Source of the DNA: Loxodes magnus
Lineage: Eukaryota; Ciliophora; Karyorelictea; Loxodida; Loxodidae
NCBI GenBank assembly: GCA_946699065.1
Contig: CAMPDV010000135.1
Coordinates: forward strand, 186,001 to 250,000
Length of the DNA: 64,000 bases
Direction: 5' to 3'
Shown here: positions 49,930 through 61,600 of the stretch, piece by piece
Position numbering within the stretch: the stretch's first letter is position 1
How the letters are laid out: every line of letters begins with the position of its first letter
Notes under the pieces: model-generated
Database searches by the model: none
What the model was told of the DNA's origin: nothing
What the model saw: only the letters and a program-made list of their open reading frames with translations
Program-made: the position numbers and the translations under genes

Positions 49930-51310
49930 ATTATAAATGAAAAGCTCATATAGAAGAAAATAAGACTCAAAAAGAAATCAAGCTTTCATTTCCTTCACTA
50001 ATCTTATTTAAATTGCTTTCCTCTTTTAAAAAAATAACCAGATTTTAAATTTCAAGCTAGTTTGAAAAAAATGATGTCTAGTTATTTAAGTCAGCTTATA
50101 GCTTGGCAATTTATAGTTAAAAATTAAGAAAAGAGATGCTAAGGACTAAATAGAAATTTATAGAGCAAATTTAGAAATAAATAGTAGAAAAATACAAATT
50201 GGTAATAATTAGAAACTAGCTAAGAATTTGGCAATTTATTGAATAAATTAATACAATGAAAGGATGATCTACTTTGAACTTTAGAAGTTTAAGATAAATA
50301 TAAAAGAGAAAGCTATGAATCAAAATTAAGTCTAACTAACTAATAATTCAGTAATTATTTTTCTTACTAATTTAAATATTGATTCAAGATCAAAGTGCAA
50401 AGGGTTCAGTTTGAAAGGAATATAAGCTGTCCAGACAAAGGTATTTTAAAAGTTTAAAAAAAGTAGTAGAATAAAATAGAATAATGGAGCTACATGATTC
50501 GCAAAATTGAAAAATAAATAGCATTTTATTAGTAACCTGAAGATTTCTTATAATTCATTTATAATAGTTTATTTGGGTTTATCTAATCTCTTTTAAAAAA
50601 GAGCCTTAAATAGCTTGCCTGTAAGAAAATTAAGTTTCAAATCTCATTAGGAAGAGAAATTTAGGGAATCTGAAAACAGTAATTTGGTGAAGAGAATTTT
50701 AGTCAAGCAATCAAATATCTTTAGAATTTAATGGAAACTAAAGTTCATTCTTTTACGAAGCTTTACGTCAGTAACTAAAATTTCTAGAACAAAATCGAAA
50801 ATTCAAAAATTTCCAAATTCTTTTAGCTATTTCTTGAAAGCCTAAGACTAAGACTGCTATAAAAATAATTTGTAGTTTATTACATTTTTACGTCAATTTT
50901 TTTTACTATAACTTGAAGCATTAAGTTGAGAAGAACTTAAAAGTATCAAATTTACATATGAAAGGTATTATTTTTTAAGGAGTTGAACTTAGAAAAGAGC
51001 ATAGTCCTAGTACTAATACTTATTTATAAGCTATCTAAAGATTAAAAAGATTTATAAGATAATTCTTTTTATTGCTTAAGGAGATGTTTTAAAGTGAAGT
51101 TATGACAATAAAAGAAGAGTTTAAAAAAACAATTTTGCTACTAATTATTAAATGAAAGCTCTAATTTATTATAACTATTCTTAAGTTTTAACAATTTAAC
51201 CATCCTTCTAGTTCTTTTCTAGAGCCTTTGAATTGCAAGTACAATTTTAATCAATAAATCAGTTCTTGATTACAACCAGATAGAAATAGATCCAGAAAAC
51301 TTAATTTGTA
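49930..51310 (+). pseudogene. Decayed copy of the F-box-like gene
   Basis: Aligns with 8980-10350 of unit 1. It starts at ATGAAAAGCTCATATAGAAG, and patches such as AAATTTATAGAGCAAATTTA (near 50153) and AATGGAGCTACATGA (near 50484) are nearly identical. Many small indels destroy the frame, and the F-box core LVSKKW is not readable in one frame. It is a dead paralog of a host gene, decayed to a degree similar to the neighbouring USP copy. Confidence 0.72.
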
Positions 51311-51931
51311 ATACTATGAACATTTGGAGCATTACCAAAATGAAAGATATTCAGTCTGGAAAATAGAAAACATACAACAGCAATTGCTTAAAGTAGTTGG
51401 TAAAAGTAAATTTAACTCAATTATTCCAATTTTAGCATATAATAGAGTTAAATAAGGACTGCTAATATTAAGAGTGGTACTTAGAAAAGGGTGAATCATC
51501 TCATAATAATAAACTATTCTAAACAATAATAATTTGGGAGAAAATAGAAGATATTCAAGTAAACAATCCTAGTTATAAGCATTAGACTAATAATAATTTT
51601 TAACTAAATGATTAAATGAGTCTTAGCACTTGATAGTTAAAAATTCCAAGGAATAGAATTTTAATTATCGTAGGAAATAAAGATTACCCTTAAATTTATT
51701 AAAGTCTTATACTTTAAGTAAAGCTGATAAATTGTTTAGCCAGCAAAGGAAAATTTAAACATTTTAGTATTGTAAGCTTATAAAGCTACTGAGAGTTTAA
51801 GTTTCAGTTATGAATGCTTGAACATTCTTTATTTAAATTAAAAAATTCTGCCATTTATTTAAACTTAAAAAAGTAAAGTACTCAAATCTCTCATTTAATT
51901 GATTCCTAAGTTTTTATTTATAATTTATAAA
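51311..51931. promoter_or_regulatory. Upstream region of giant gene copy 2
   Basis: The last 170 bases align with the region just before giant gene copy 1, including a TTGTAAGCTTATAAAGCT element. The rest is AT-rich and unassigned. Confidence 0.4.
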
Positions 51932-52573
51932 ATGTGAATTAAGCTTTTGCTGCTGATTTCTCTAATCTCTTTTTCGCTACAAGAAGCAATAGATTTAATA
52001 GTTAGTGATTAGATATCAAACTTCTCTGATTCCTTTAGAAACTAATAAATTACTTTAAACTCAAGTTTTAATCCTCAATCAACTAGTTAATGTTGGCTTG
52101 TCACTCTATATTTTAAACTTGAATCATCGCCGAGAGAATCCTACACCTGTTACTGCGATTAAATATGCAAAAATTAGATTTTGTTTGAAATTTAAGGAGA
52201 TTTAAATAGATATCAAATTTCTCTTAAACAAATTTAAAATATTATGTTAGTGGGATTCGCTGTAAAGCTCAATTAAACATAAGCGGAAAGCTTTATTTAA
52301 ATAAGTAATATCAAACCAAAGAATTGATATTTTGCTTAAATTTCTTTTAATGATAGCGGATACACCAATATTTAGCTTTAGCATTTAGACAGTTTGGGCT
52401 TTACAAAATAAACAGTAATATTATACGTTAACAATAGCTTTTTTTAGCTTGAAGAAGATTATAATTTTACATTCGCTCCAACAGGATGCATTTTTCATTA
52501 TTGTGATAACTTTACAAACTTCAATGGATATATATTCAAACCTGAATTCTATAATAATAATGATTGTGCTTTA
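51932..52573 (+). pseudogene. Giant receptor gene copy 2, 5' part before the LINE
   Basis: From ATG 51932 the frame is open for 214 codons to the LINE target site. It encodes the same signal peptide plan (MWIKLLLLISLISFSLQEA, again ATG TGA) and the first part of the N-terminal module. The protein is clearly homologous to residues 1-210 of copy 1, but with many substitutions (about 75-80% DNA identity by eye). Indels relative to copy 1 keep the frame, so this part was under selection before the insertion. It is interrupted at a conserved DNDC-type position. Unless the LINE is removed from RNA or DNA, no full-length product can be made. Confidence 0.8.
52559..52573. repeat. Target-site duplication, left copy
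   Basis: AATGATTGTGCTTTA; it matches 58623-58637 (AATGATTGTGCTTTT) in 14 of 15 bases and brackets the LINE. In the giant gene it encodes Asn-Asp-Cys-Ala. Confidence 0.9.
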
Positions 52574-52583
52574 AAAAAAAAAA

Positions 52584-55500
52584 ATGGACGAAATATAGAA
52601 TTCACTAGTTTTTAATAGTGACTCTTCTTTAATTAATTTCAAAGAAGCTGCAAATTCATAGGAAAAGCATAGGCAGGTGCTTTAAAATCTCCAAACGAAA
52701 GATTTGGAGTAACTACAAATTAAATAAGTAAACCTAATAATGAATTTATTAAGACAACTACTTAAAAATTGTAGTCAAAAACCGGAAAACAAATTCATAC
52801 GCGTCCCATTAAAACTACTTAGGAACTCTCTTCAACGTGGATATTAATTGTAGCGTATTATGAAAGTGAAATCAACCTATAAATAGATGAACAGATTAAC
52901 CGCCTAAAATAATACCGCGAAAGATACGAAACGATTACCTAAGAAATCTTTCCAAAAATAAGATATTATCTTAGATAGTTAGAATTCAAAAGATATACCT
53001 TCAAATCCTAATTAAAATTCAAATAAAGATATCCTTTTATGGTAGTCAAAAATAACATAAACTTAAGATTCATTTTTGAATAATACTAATTAACAATTCT
53101 ATTAAATTTCAAATAACGAAATTAATCAGAAATAAAATAATACTACTAATCCTGATAATTCAAATAATCATTATTTACCTGATCTTCAGAGCAAACAAGC
53201 TTAAAATTAAACTGCTGATTTAAGAAATGTAATATAAAATCAAATAATTAATTAGTCTAATGAGAATTTATTTACCTTAGAAATAAAAGAACTTAAACAT
53301 AATATATAAAGACTTATAGATAAGAACCAATAATTAAATGAAATGTTAATTAATATAAAAGCAAAATATGAACGAGATATTGAAACATTGATAAGTAACT
53401 AAGAAATATCCAAAATATATTATAAAACTTATATAAATAAAATTTATTAGAAATATAAACAATTATAGAACAATTTTTAGTCAATCAAATCTGATATATA
53501 GCAATATCACAAAAAAATGCTATCAAAATAACTAGTTCATAAAATTACTTAAACAAACTTCTCCACTTATTACAGTAACTAAATAGTTTAAACAGATGAA
53601 ATAATTAGTATAGTTCAAGAAATTTAGATATAATAGAAAAACTATGAGAATTAAGTCAATTCAAAATATGAAATATAATCTAATTAAGAGATTCAAATTG
53701 AAGCCAATGCTAATTAAAGCTTTACTTAAGCTTAAATGATAGGAGCAAATAATTCACTATGCCAAAACTTTAATAAAATTAAAAATTTTACTTAAATTGA
53801 AATAGATAACTTTCTAAATAAAACTTAGCAAGGATATCAATAGACTATATTAGAATAGAACTAATATTTACTTCAACAAATTACCTAATAAAAAATAATA
53901 AACGAAATTTAACTCCAAGAGTTATATTCTTAATATTAAAAATTATAAAACTAAAATAAGTAATTTATAGATTAAGAATAGAAAGCTTAAATGGAAATTT
54001 TAACTTTTAAAATCGAATTAGATAAGTAAAGATAATAAAAATATGAAATAAATATAGCTTTTCAAAATTAAATTCTATTAAAAAATAAGGAAATTCAAAT
54101 GTATAAAGAATTATTTTAGAATTAAATCTAACATACAAAAGAATTCAGTAATTAATAGTAATTTTAGAAGAAGTAATTTGTAGATGCATAAACTTAGACA
54201 TTATATGGAAATATTTAAACAAAGGATAGTATTATCTAAACAGATAATATAAATAAATAATAAACAGCTTTTTTGTGTCAAAAATTTACTCAAACAAATA
54301 TAATCAAGCAAGACAAGTTAATGTAAACTTAAAATAATTAATAGGAAGCATAAACTAATACTATTATAACATAACATAATAACTAATACTGTCAAATAAA
54401 ATTGCCAGATGAAGATTTTGTTTTACTATAGCATTAATATCACTAACTCAACTTAAAATTCATTTAAAGTACCCAAAATATGTAGACACTTGAGATAAAA
54501 ATAGAAGAGTTTTAAAAACTTAATTAAAATTTGAAAAAAGATATATTTAATTATTCTACTAAAAGATGAAAAAAAGATTAATAAAACTAAACAGATTCGA
54601 TCGATGCTATTTATCAGAATTAAACCTTATCTTCCAATATTAATCTTAATATTCTTAAAAGGAAACATGAAGAAGAAGATAAAACAATTCCGCCAGCAAA
54701 ACGTATGAGTAAACATAATAATAAAAAAGAGTGCGATTAAATAATATGTTATTTCAATCTGACTAGTCTATAACTTTAAAAGTTTATTAAATCCGAAACT
54801 TGAAGACGTCCATAGTACGAAATGCACAATATATAAGGTAGATATGTCACAGTTACTTAAGATTTAGAATAAGGTACATGTGATAGTGTGAAAAGTAAAA
54901 TTGATATAGATAGAAAGCTACTTAAAAAATATACGACGTAAGTAATATATATTTTGATACAATATTTTCATTAACATCCTGAGTATGGAAAAAGATTAGT
55001 ACATATTTAGATTAACCAATAAGGATAGAAAAGCATTTGCATTTACGAAAGTGGTCTATCTGCAGGCTCGGAAAAAATTAGAAAGGACTAATAAATTTAA
55101 AAAATAAAGATGGGACATATAAATATTAATGGAATAGCGAGCAAGTGCTTGAATATTGAAGAATTTATCAGAGATAACAGTATAGATATTTTATCAATAA
55201 ACGAAACCTGATAAAAAGATGACTTTCCTCCAATATTGATAAATGGATTTAAAACATATTTTAAGAACTCAGGAAAAGGAGGAGGTGTATGCTTAATTGT
55301 AGGAGAAGAATTTAATAGTACAGAAATACATATATAAGTTGAAAAAGAAATAAATAGATTCATAACAATTAAACTGGATAATATTTTAATCACGTCTTGT
55401 TACATGCCTGATAATGGAAAAAGTTAAGATGTTAAAGATTTAGCTTATGAACAACTAAATACATTGCTGAATTTATATAATGATAATCCACATATACTAA

Positions 55501-58499
55501 TGGGAGATTTCAATGCTCTTTTATAAGGCTTCGGTGATAATCCTGAAAATGCTTATGATAATAACATTAGACTATAAGAATTCTTACTATAAAACGATCT
55601 TGAGATAGTGAATGATAGCAACATTAATACATGTATTCACAAAGGAACAGGAAAAACGTATTGTAATGATTATATCATTATAAGCAACCATTTGAACGTT
55701 AAGTAGTTTGCAAATTTCACTGCTCATAATAATAGTTTATTTTCTGATCATATTCCAATCACTGTCGACTTTATCAATAATTCTATAGTATATTGGGAAA
55801 AGATAACTCAGAGAAAATATAAAATAAATAGGTTATAAGATGCAATAGATAGATAAAAATATTAAGAATCTTTCCTACAAACTTATCTAGAATTCTTTTA
55901 AATAGATTAAGATAATCTTGAAGATTAATATGAATGCATCAAAAGTAATATTTAAGACAATGCTGATCAAACATTAGGTTCGTTTATTCCAGATTCAAAT
56001 TATAACAAACTTCCTCGAGCTCTCACAAAGAAATATATAGAGGCAAAAAGAACTAACTCAGAATATAAGGAAGCTCACGTAAGATTTGGAAGAATAAACT
56101 AGCAAGTAACTAATCTTCATGAGGAAGCAAAACGACTTTGGAAAGACTTCAAGTATAATCTATGAAAATTTAAAAAAAACAAAGCAAAAAAGAAATTTCT
56201 ACTTCTTAATGGAGATTCTAGGGAAATTTTTTCACAGGCTAAGAAAATTCTAAATCCTTTGAAGAGAAATACTATGAACTTTAATTAAGAAATCAAAAAT
56301 AAATTCATTGAATCATGGGAAAATTGTGTTTTTAACAAGCATTATAATCTAACTCAAGAATAGATAAATCTTAGTAATTAAAAAATAGATAAAATATACG
56401 ATAATATTTAAGAAATTAAAGATTATCCACTCTCGTATTTGTAAGGATTTGATCTTTTTACCATAAAAGAAATATAAGAAATTATAAAAGAAATTCCGAA
56501 TGGAAAAGCAGCTGGTCCAGATGGAATAAAAGGCGAACTTCTGAAATATGGTGGATAATATTTATTAATAATTCTTCATTCTTTTCTGAATAATATGCTA
56601 AGACTTGGAAGAATCCCTTAGGAATTAAATATATCGGTGATAATTCCAATATTTAAAAAAGGAAATAAAGATGATTGGAAAAACTGACGACCTATTTCTC
56701 TTATTAATACTATTCTAAAACTATATGATAAAGCTTTAACAAAAAGACTATACAATCTGATTTATTAGAGAAATTTGATTCACCCTTCATAAATGGGATT
56801 TATGAAAAACAGATAAACAACTTAATAAATTTGAATAATATAACAAATAATTGATAACTATCGGAAATGTGCTAAAGGTAAGACTAAATTGATAGCGACA
56901 CTGATAGACGTTGAAAAAATGTTTGACTCAATAGAAAGAAGACTCTTGTTTGATTAACTTAAGAGAGTTAAACTACCACTTGGAATAATAATAGCTTTAG
57001 AATCGTTTTATAAAAACCTAAATTCTTCATTTATCATAGATGGTAAGAGCACCAGAACTTTATAGTTCAACAATGGAGTTATGTAAGGAAGTTCTCATGG
57101 ACCAGTTTTAGCATTATTGTATTATGACATAGTAATTAGATATCTGGAAAGTAAAAGTACCTAATTGGGATTTAAATGCCAGGATTCAAGTATTAGCTTC
57201 GCTTGTAGAGGATGGGCAGATGATCTTATTCTTCTTTCCAAATCTGCAAAGTAGATGTAGAATTTAATAAATGAAGCAAATAAAGTTTTTGCATGAACAC
57301 ATTTAAAGATTAATGTTACCAAATCCGAATGCATCTAATTTCTAAAGAAGAATCAGAAATAATAAATTTTAAATTTATAATTAGGAAATAAGCCAATTGC
57401 TTAAAAAGAACAAGTAACATATTTAGGAGTTATTCTACATTAGAAGAAGAACTTAAATCCCCATTGCAAAGAAACTGCATTCAAGTATATAGCTGCAATG
57501 AAGAAAGCTGTTTTTTAACTGATGAGATATAAGAATGTAACTCCTTGACATTTTAAAACTTTATGTAGACTTTTTACATTACCTAAAGCAGAATATGGAG
57601 GAGACTTAGTACCATGAAGTATTCAAAAAGGAGTAACTGGAGTTCTGAACAGAATAGAATCAAGCATGAGATTAATTTCAAGAAAAGCTTTTTAAGTAGC
57701 ATCTTCAACATTTAATGAATCATGTTATATAGACCTGAATTGATTACCCTTTAAGCACATTATGGCTATAAAATTCTTCAGATTCTACCATAAAATTAAA
57801 TAAGAAAGTACTGATTTTCCAAGATCAACAATAGGCTCTCTTTTCATTAATATATGGAAAAAAGGATTTCAATACTACGATTAAGTGTAGCAATTATCAG
57901 ACCTTTATAATATCGATCTGCAGAATTAATAGAATAATACCAATCTTAAAACTTTTACTAAACATGTAAGAGAAAAAATACAACAATATTTCTACAAAGT
58001 AGCTACTAAAAAATTTATGAGGATGAAAACAGCTAGAGTATATATTGAATAATTTGGTAATCTTTAACAATTTCCACAAATTACTTATACTAAATTAAAC
58101 AAATAGTATAGACGAGAAATTATCAGTATATATAAACTTAGAACCTAAACTTATAATTTCCGTAAGGATCTTTAAGATCGTCATTACCCCATTGATAATC
58201 CCTATTGTATGTGTGGAGAGTATGAAACTTTCGAGCATATCTTTAAATGTGTGTACTATTCTAATATAATGAATTGATTATCGGAAAATATCGGAAATTA
58301 TGACTTAAGGCGCCTTATACTATACGATCAAGAATATCTAAACTCATTTTCAAGGTCTAAATTGGAGTATTTAGACTTATAGATCAAAATATTTCATAAG
58401 AAGCTAATGACAAGGAGACTTGAGATTCTAGAAATGGAGAAAGCAAAAAAGGAAGAAGCTAAAGATGAATAGAAAGAAGAACTAATTAAAGAAAAATGA
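52584..58499 (+). CDS. LINE polyprotein: coiled coil, AP endonuclease, reverse transcriptase, zinc finger
   Basis: 1971 codons in one frame end at tandem TGA TGA (58497-58502). Residues 1-840 are Gln/Asn/Lys-rich with long coiled-coil stretches and no finger I recognise; this is an ORF1-like part fused in frame. Residues 843-1060 are an APE-type endonuclease: HININGIA, ILSINETW, GDFNALL (Asp975, Asn977), a later Asp, and SDHIP (Ser1054, Asp1055, His1056). The reverse transcriptase follows with NGKAAGPDGIKGELLKYGG, NWRPISLINTILKLYDKAL, a GVMQGSSHGP palm loop and the catalytic box WADD at 1544-1547, where Trp replaces the usual Phe/Tyr/Ala. The C-terminus has CMCGEYETFEHIFKC (Cys1875, Cys1877, His1885, Cys1889), the finger common in LINE ORF2 tails, then a Lys/Glu-rich end. 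There is no RNase H domain. It would nick target DNA and prime reverse transcription there. Confidence 0.9.
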
Positions 58500-58601
58500 T
58501 GAGATGTAAACAAGATTAAAAAACTATTTAAAAACATTTACTAACGTCTATAATTGAAAGAAGCAATTCTTGCAATTAAAGACGTCAAAAAACTCTTTTA
58601 G

Positions 58602-58622
58602 TTTAAATTTAAATTTAAATTT
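58602..58622 (+). repeat. TTTAAA-repeat 3' tail of the LINE
   Basis: Three and a half TTTAAA units immediately before the right target duplication. Simple-repeat tails instead of poly(A) occur in several LINE clades and arise during target-primed reverse transcription. Confidence 0.85.
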
Positions 58623-58637
58623 AATGATTGTGCTTTT
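58623..58637. repeat. Target-site duplication, right copy
   Basis: AATGATTGTGCTTTT, matching 52559-52573. The giant gene's frame resumes here. Confidence 0.9.
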
Positions 58638-61600
58638 AAAGAATTCTAAGAATGGAATTATTAATGAACTAATAATTATATAACTTTCGTTGATGGTCTA
58701 TTTTACTCTAACAGCACAATTTATTAGCCTTTTAAGTATTTATAAGATTACAACTATGACTCAAGTCTTTATTCTTGAAAAGCTTATAGTTTAAGTGGAT
58801 TTATTAAGCAAACAGAATGTGAAGGAGATTATAGAGCAATTATGGAGATCATAGATTAAAATGATTTAACTTATTTTGGATGGTTTACAAGGTATCCTTC
58901 AACATCATAATTGGAATTTTTATATTATTCCGCACCAGTAAATTGTGGTTAAACAACAAATTACATATTTATCAGATCTCTTGACTAAGCATGCAACTCA
59001 TGGCTATTTTTTTCTCTCTCATTCTATTTTAATAGTTCAGGTTATAATTTCTAGATATGTAATGGAAAAATGAAGGATTAGGCTAGTATGAAATGTGATT
59101 CTAAATAATATACATAAAATAAAGAAGTTGCTTGGCTTTAAATATAAAAGAATCATAAAATTAAAATTGGAAGAATTAATAAAGCAAACAGTCTTTATTA
59201 CACAGGATATATGTATAATATCAAATTTTATACTAACAACTAATTATTTACAGAAGCTTAAATGAAATAGCAAAATAGTGTTACTTTTAATCCTTAATTG
59301 CAAAATCCTTTCGGTTAAATCATTAACCTCCTTTAAACGAACACAACTTATTTCTTAGGTACTGAAAATGTTACGTAAAGAAACTTGAGTGAGATTTATT
59401 TTGCAAAATATCTTAGCCTTTCACTTTGACTTAGAATTGAATACTACGATAAAGAAAATCCTTGTCCAGGCTATAATTATCATACTATTGAGATTCTATG
59501 CTTAGTTGATTAAAATCAAAATGATTGCAGTTAGTTTTAATTTAAATTTATAATCAGCAATTAAATTAGTAGTCTTCCTTTTATAATTGTTGCTTAGCAA
59601 GATTTACCAGAGTATAAAAAGACATTAAACACAGAAATATTCCATAAATGGATATTTATTTATTTAGGCTTAGATTTCTTTAGTAATTAAATCACTTGGA
59701 AAATATAAGATTCTTAATAATTATTTATAGATTAAGATTCACAACCATTTCAATTATCTGCGTGAAATTTCTAGTCTTAAAAAATTATTTTTGGAGCTCC
59801 AAATTTAGTTGAATGCCATAAAAAGCTAATAGGAACAGTTCATTCTTACTATTTATTTACTGAAAACCTTATAGATGGTACTTGATTTAACCAGTTATTT
59901 TAAGAAGGCCTTAGTACTACTTAAGGTATTTACGGACCCAAATATAGTGATTAACTACAGCATTATTAGCTTACTGATGAAGACTATGCTTTGACTATAA
60001 AGTAGAACTATCAAATAAACTCTATAGTATTTTGGGATAAAGCAATTACATTTGATGAGTATACTTTAATATTCTGAATGAAGTCATTTATAAATACTAC
60101 TTCCACTATATTCAAATTTATTTAGAACTCTATTACAATTCTTAGCTTAAACTAAGATTTACAATCTAACAGCTATACACTCACTTATGGATCAGCCTAG
60201 ATATAATTCACTGCTCCACAAAACTAAACAGTATTTTACGCTATAAAAGCATGTAAAGCTTTTAAAACAGTAAGCTTATGATATGATAATCTATTTGATG
60301 ATCTAAAAGTTTAGAATCTATTTAGCAAGAACTTAACTGAAATAGTAACTTTAGATCTATCTAAGCTTCAAATAATCTTTAGTACTGAAAATTAAATCCA
60401 AGCAAACATAACTAATTTTAAACTTTATTTTGGCTGTTTAGATTATTTCTAGATGAATCAGATGCTTATGGATAAATCATGCTCCAAAAGCTGCCCTGGT
60501 ACTAATCCAATTAATTGCACTGGTCCATCGGATTACGAATGCTAAAATTATGTTTAAGAATTTCCTTAAGAAAGACATAAAAATAACAGTTTATCATGCA
60601 TAAATGACTATATCAGATTTAATCTAAATGGAGTTAAATAATGCATTAAATGCTAAGAAGGAGCTTCATGCATTTGCATAAATATGACAAAAAATATAAG
60701 CTAATATAGAAATAGTCTTTATAAGGAAAAGTTTTTAGATGAAAGTTTAAAGTATTTAAGCTATAATCCTACAGGCTAAGTATTTTAACCTTACTTAAAT
60801 ATGAAGGATTCTTAGGTTGGAAATGCTTAAGGTATTTCACATATATTTTGAATAAAACCTGAATAAGGAGTTTTGATATTTTAGCATAATTATACAGACA
60901 ATTAAGATATTTAATGAACCAAAATAAACTATAAGTTTACCAATCAAAGTAATTTCCTCTTAATGGAAGCTAAAATAGTATGATTAAGCAATTAAGAAAT
61001 TGTAAATAAACTTTAATTTTAAATTTCTCACTAGATAAACTTTGTTTACATATAGACCTCGATTTTTAGTTTAGAAGGATCTTCATAAATTAAGATCTGC
61101 GTTATTCAGTATAACTTGAACAAAACCTGCCTATTGTAAAGCTTTGGACACGATGTATTCTTTTAAATATCCAAATAAGATTCCATTATAATAAGTAGGG
61201 ATAATTCACTTATTTCAATCTATTAACCTACTTTTTATTTAGTTATGGGAGATAATAGTAAAGTATTTATTGAAAACTAGCTGATTTATGACTATGTGAC
61301 TCAATTTGCCTAGCAAAGCTTCTAAGATACTATTTAATAAATACCTTATATAGACAGCAGCTAAAATATATGAAGCAGTGAAATGTTTTATAGTTAAGAT
61401 GGTAATCCTTAATATATAAAGCTACCTTCCTAGAAATACTTGTAAATAAAGTATAATTAATTACTTAATAAAAACATTATTATGCTAAAACCTTCATTTT
61501 CAGTTTCCTTATGAGTAGGAATTTCCTAGAGCTTTATTAAAAAAGGAGTATAGGTTATGATAATTAGCTTTAATGACTCTAGTTGTGGAAAAATATTTAC

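Larger units (their letters stand above)
52574..58622 (+). mobile_element. Full-length non-LTR retrotransposon (LINE)
   Basis: A 6.05 kb element inserted into giant gene copy 2. Its ends are defined by 15-base target duplications and by alignment to uninterrupted copy 1, where the sequence passes straight from FYNN to the CNF position. It begins with a short A tract, has its ATG 10 bases in, carries one continuous coding frame, and ends in TTTAAA repeats. Key endonuclease and RT residues are present, and the target duplications differ by only one base, so it looks recent. The element uses TAA/TAG as Gln and TGA as Trp, so it is adapted to the host code. Clade was not determined. The AP endonuclease plus C-terminal CCHC finger excludes R2-type elements with restriction-like endonucleases. 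Confidence 0.92.
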
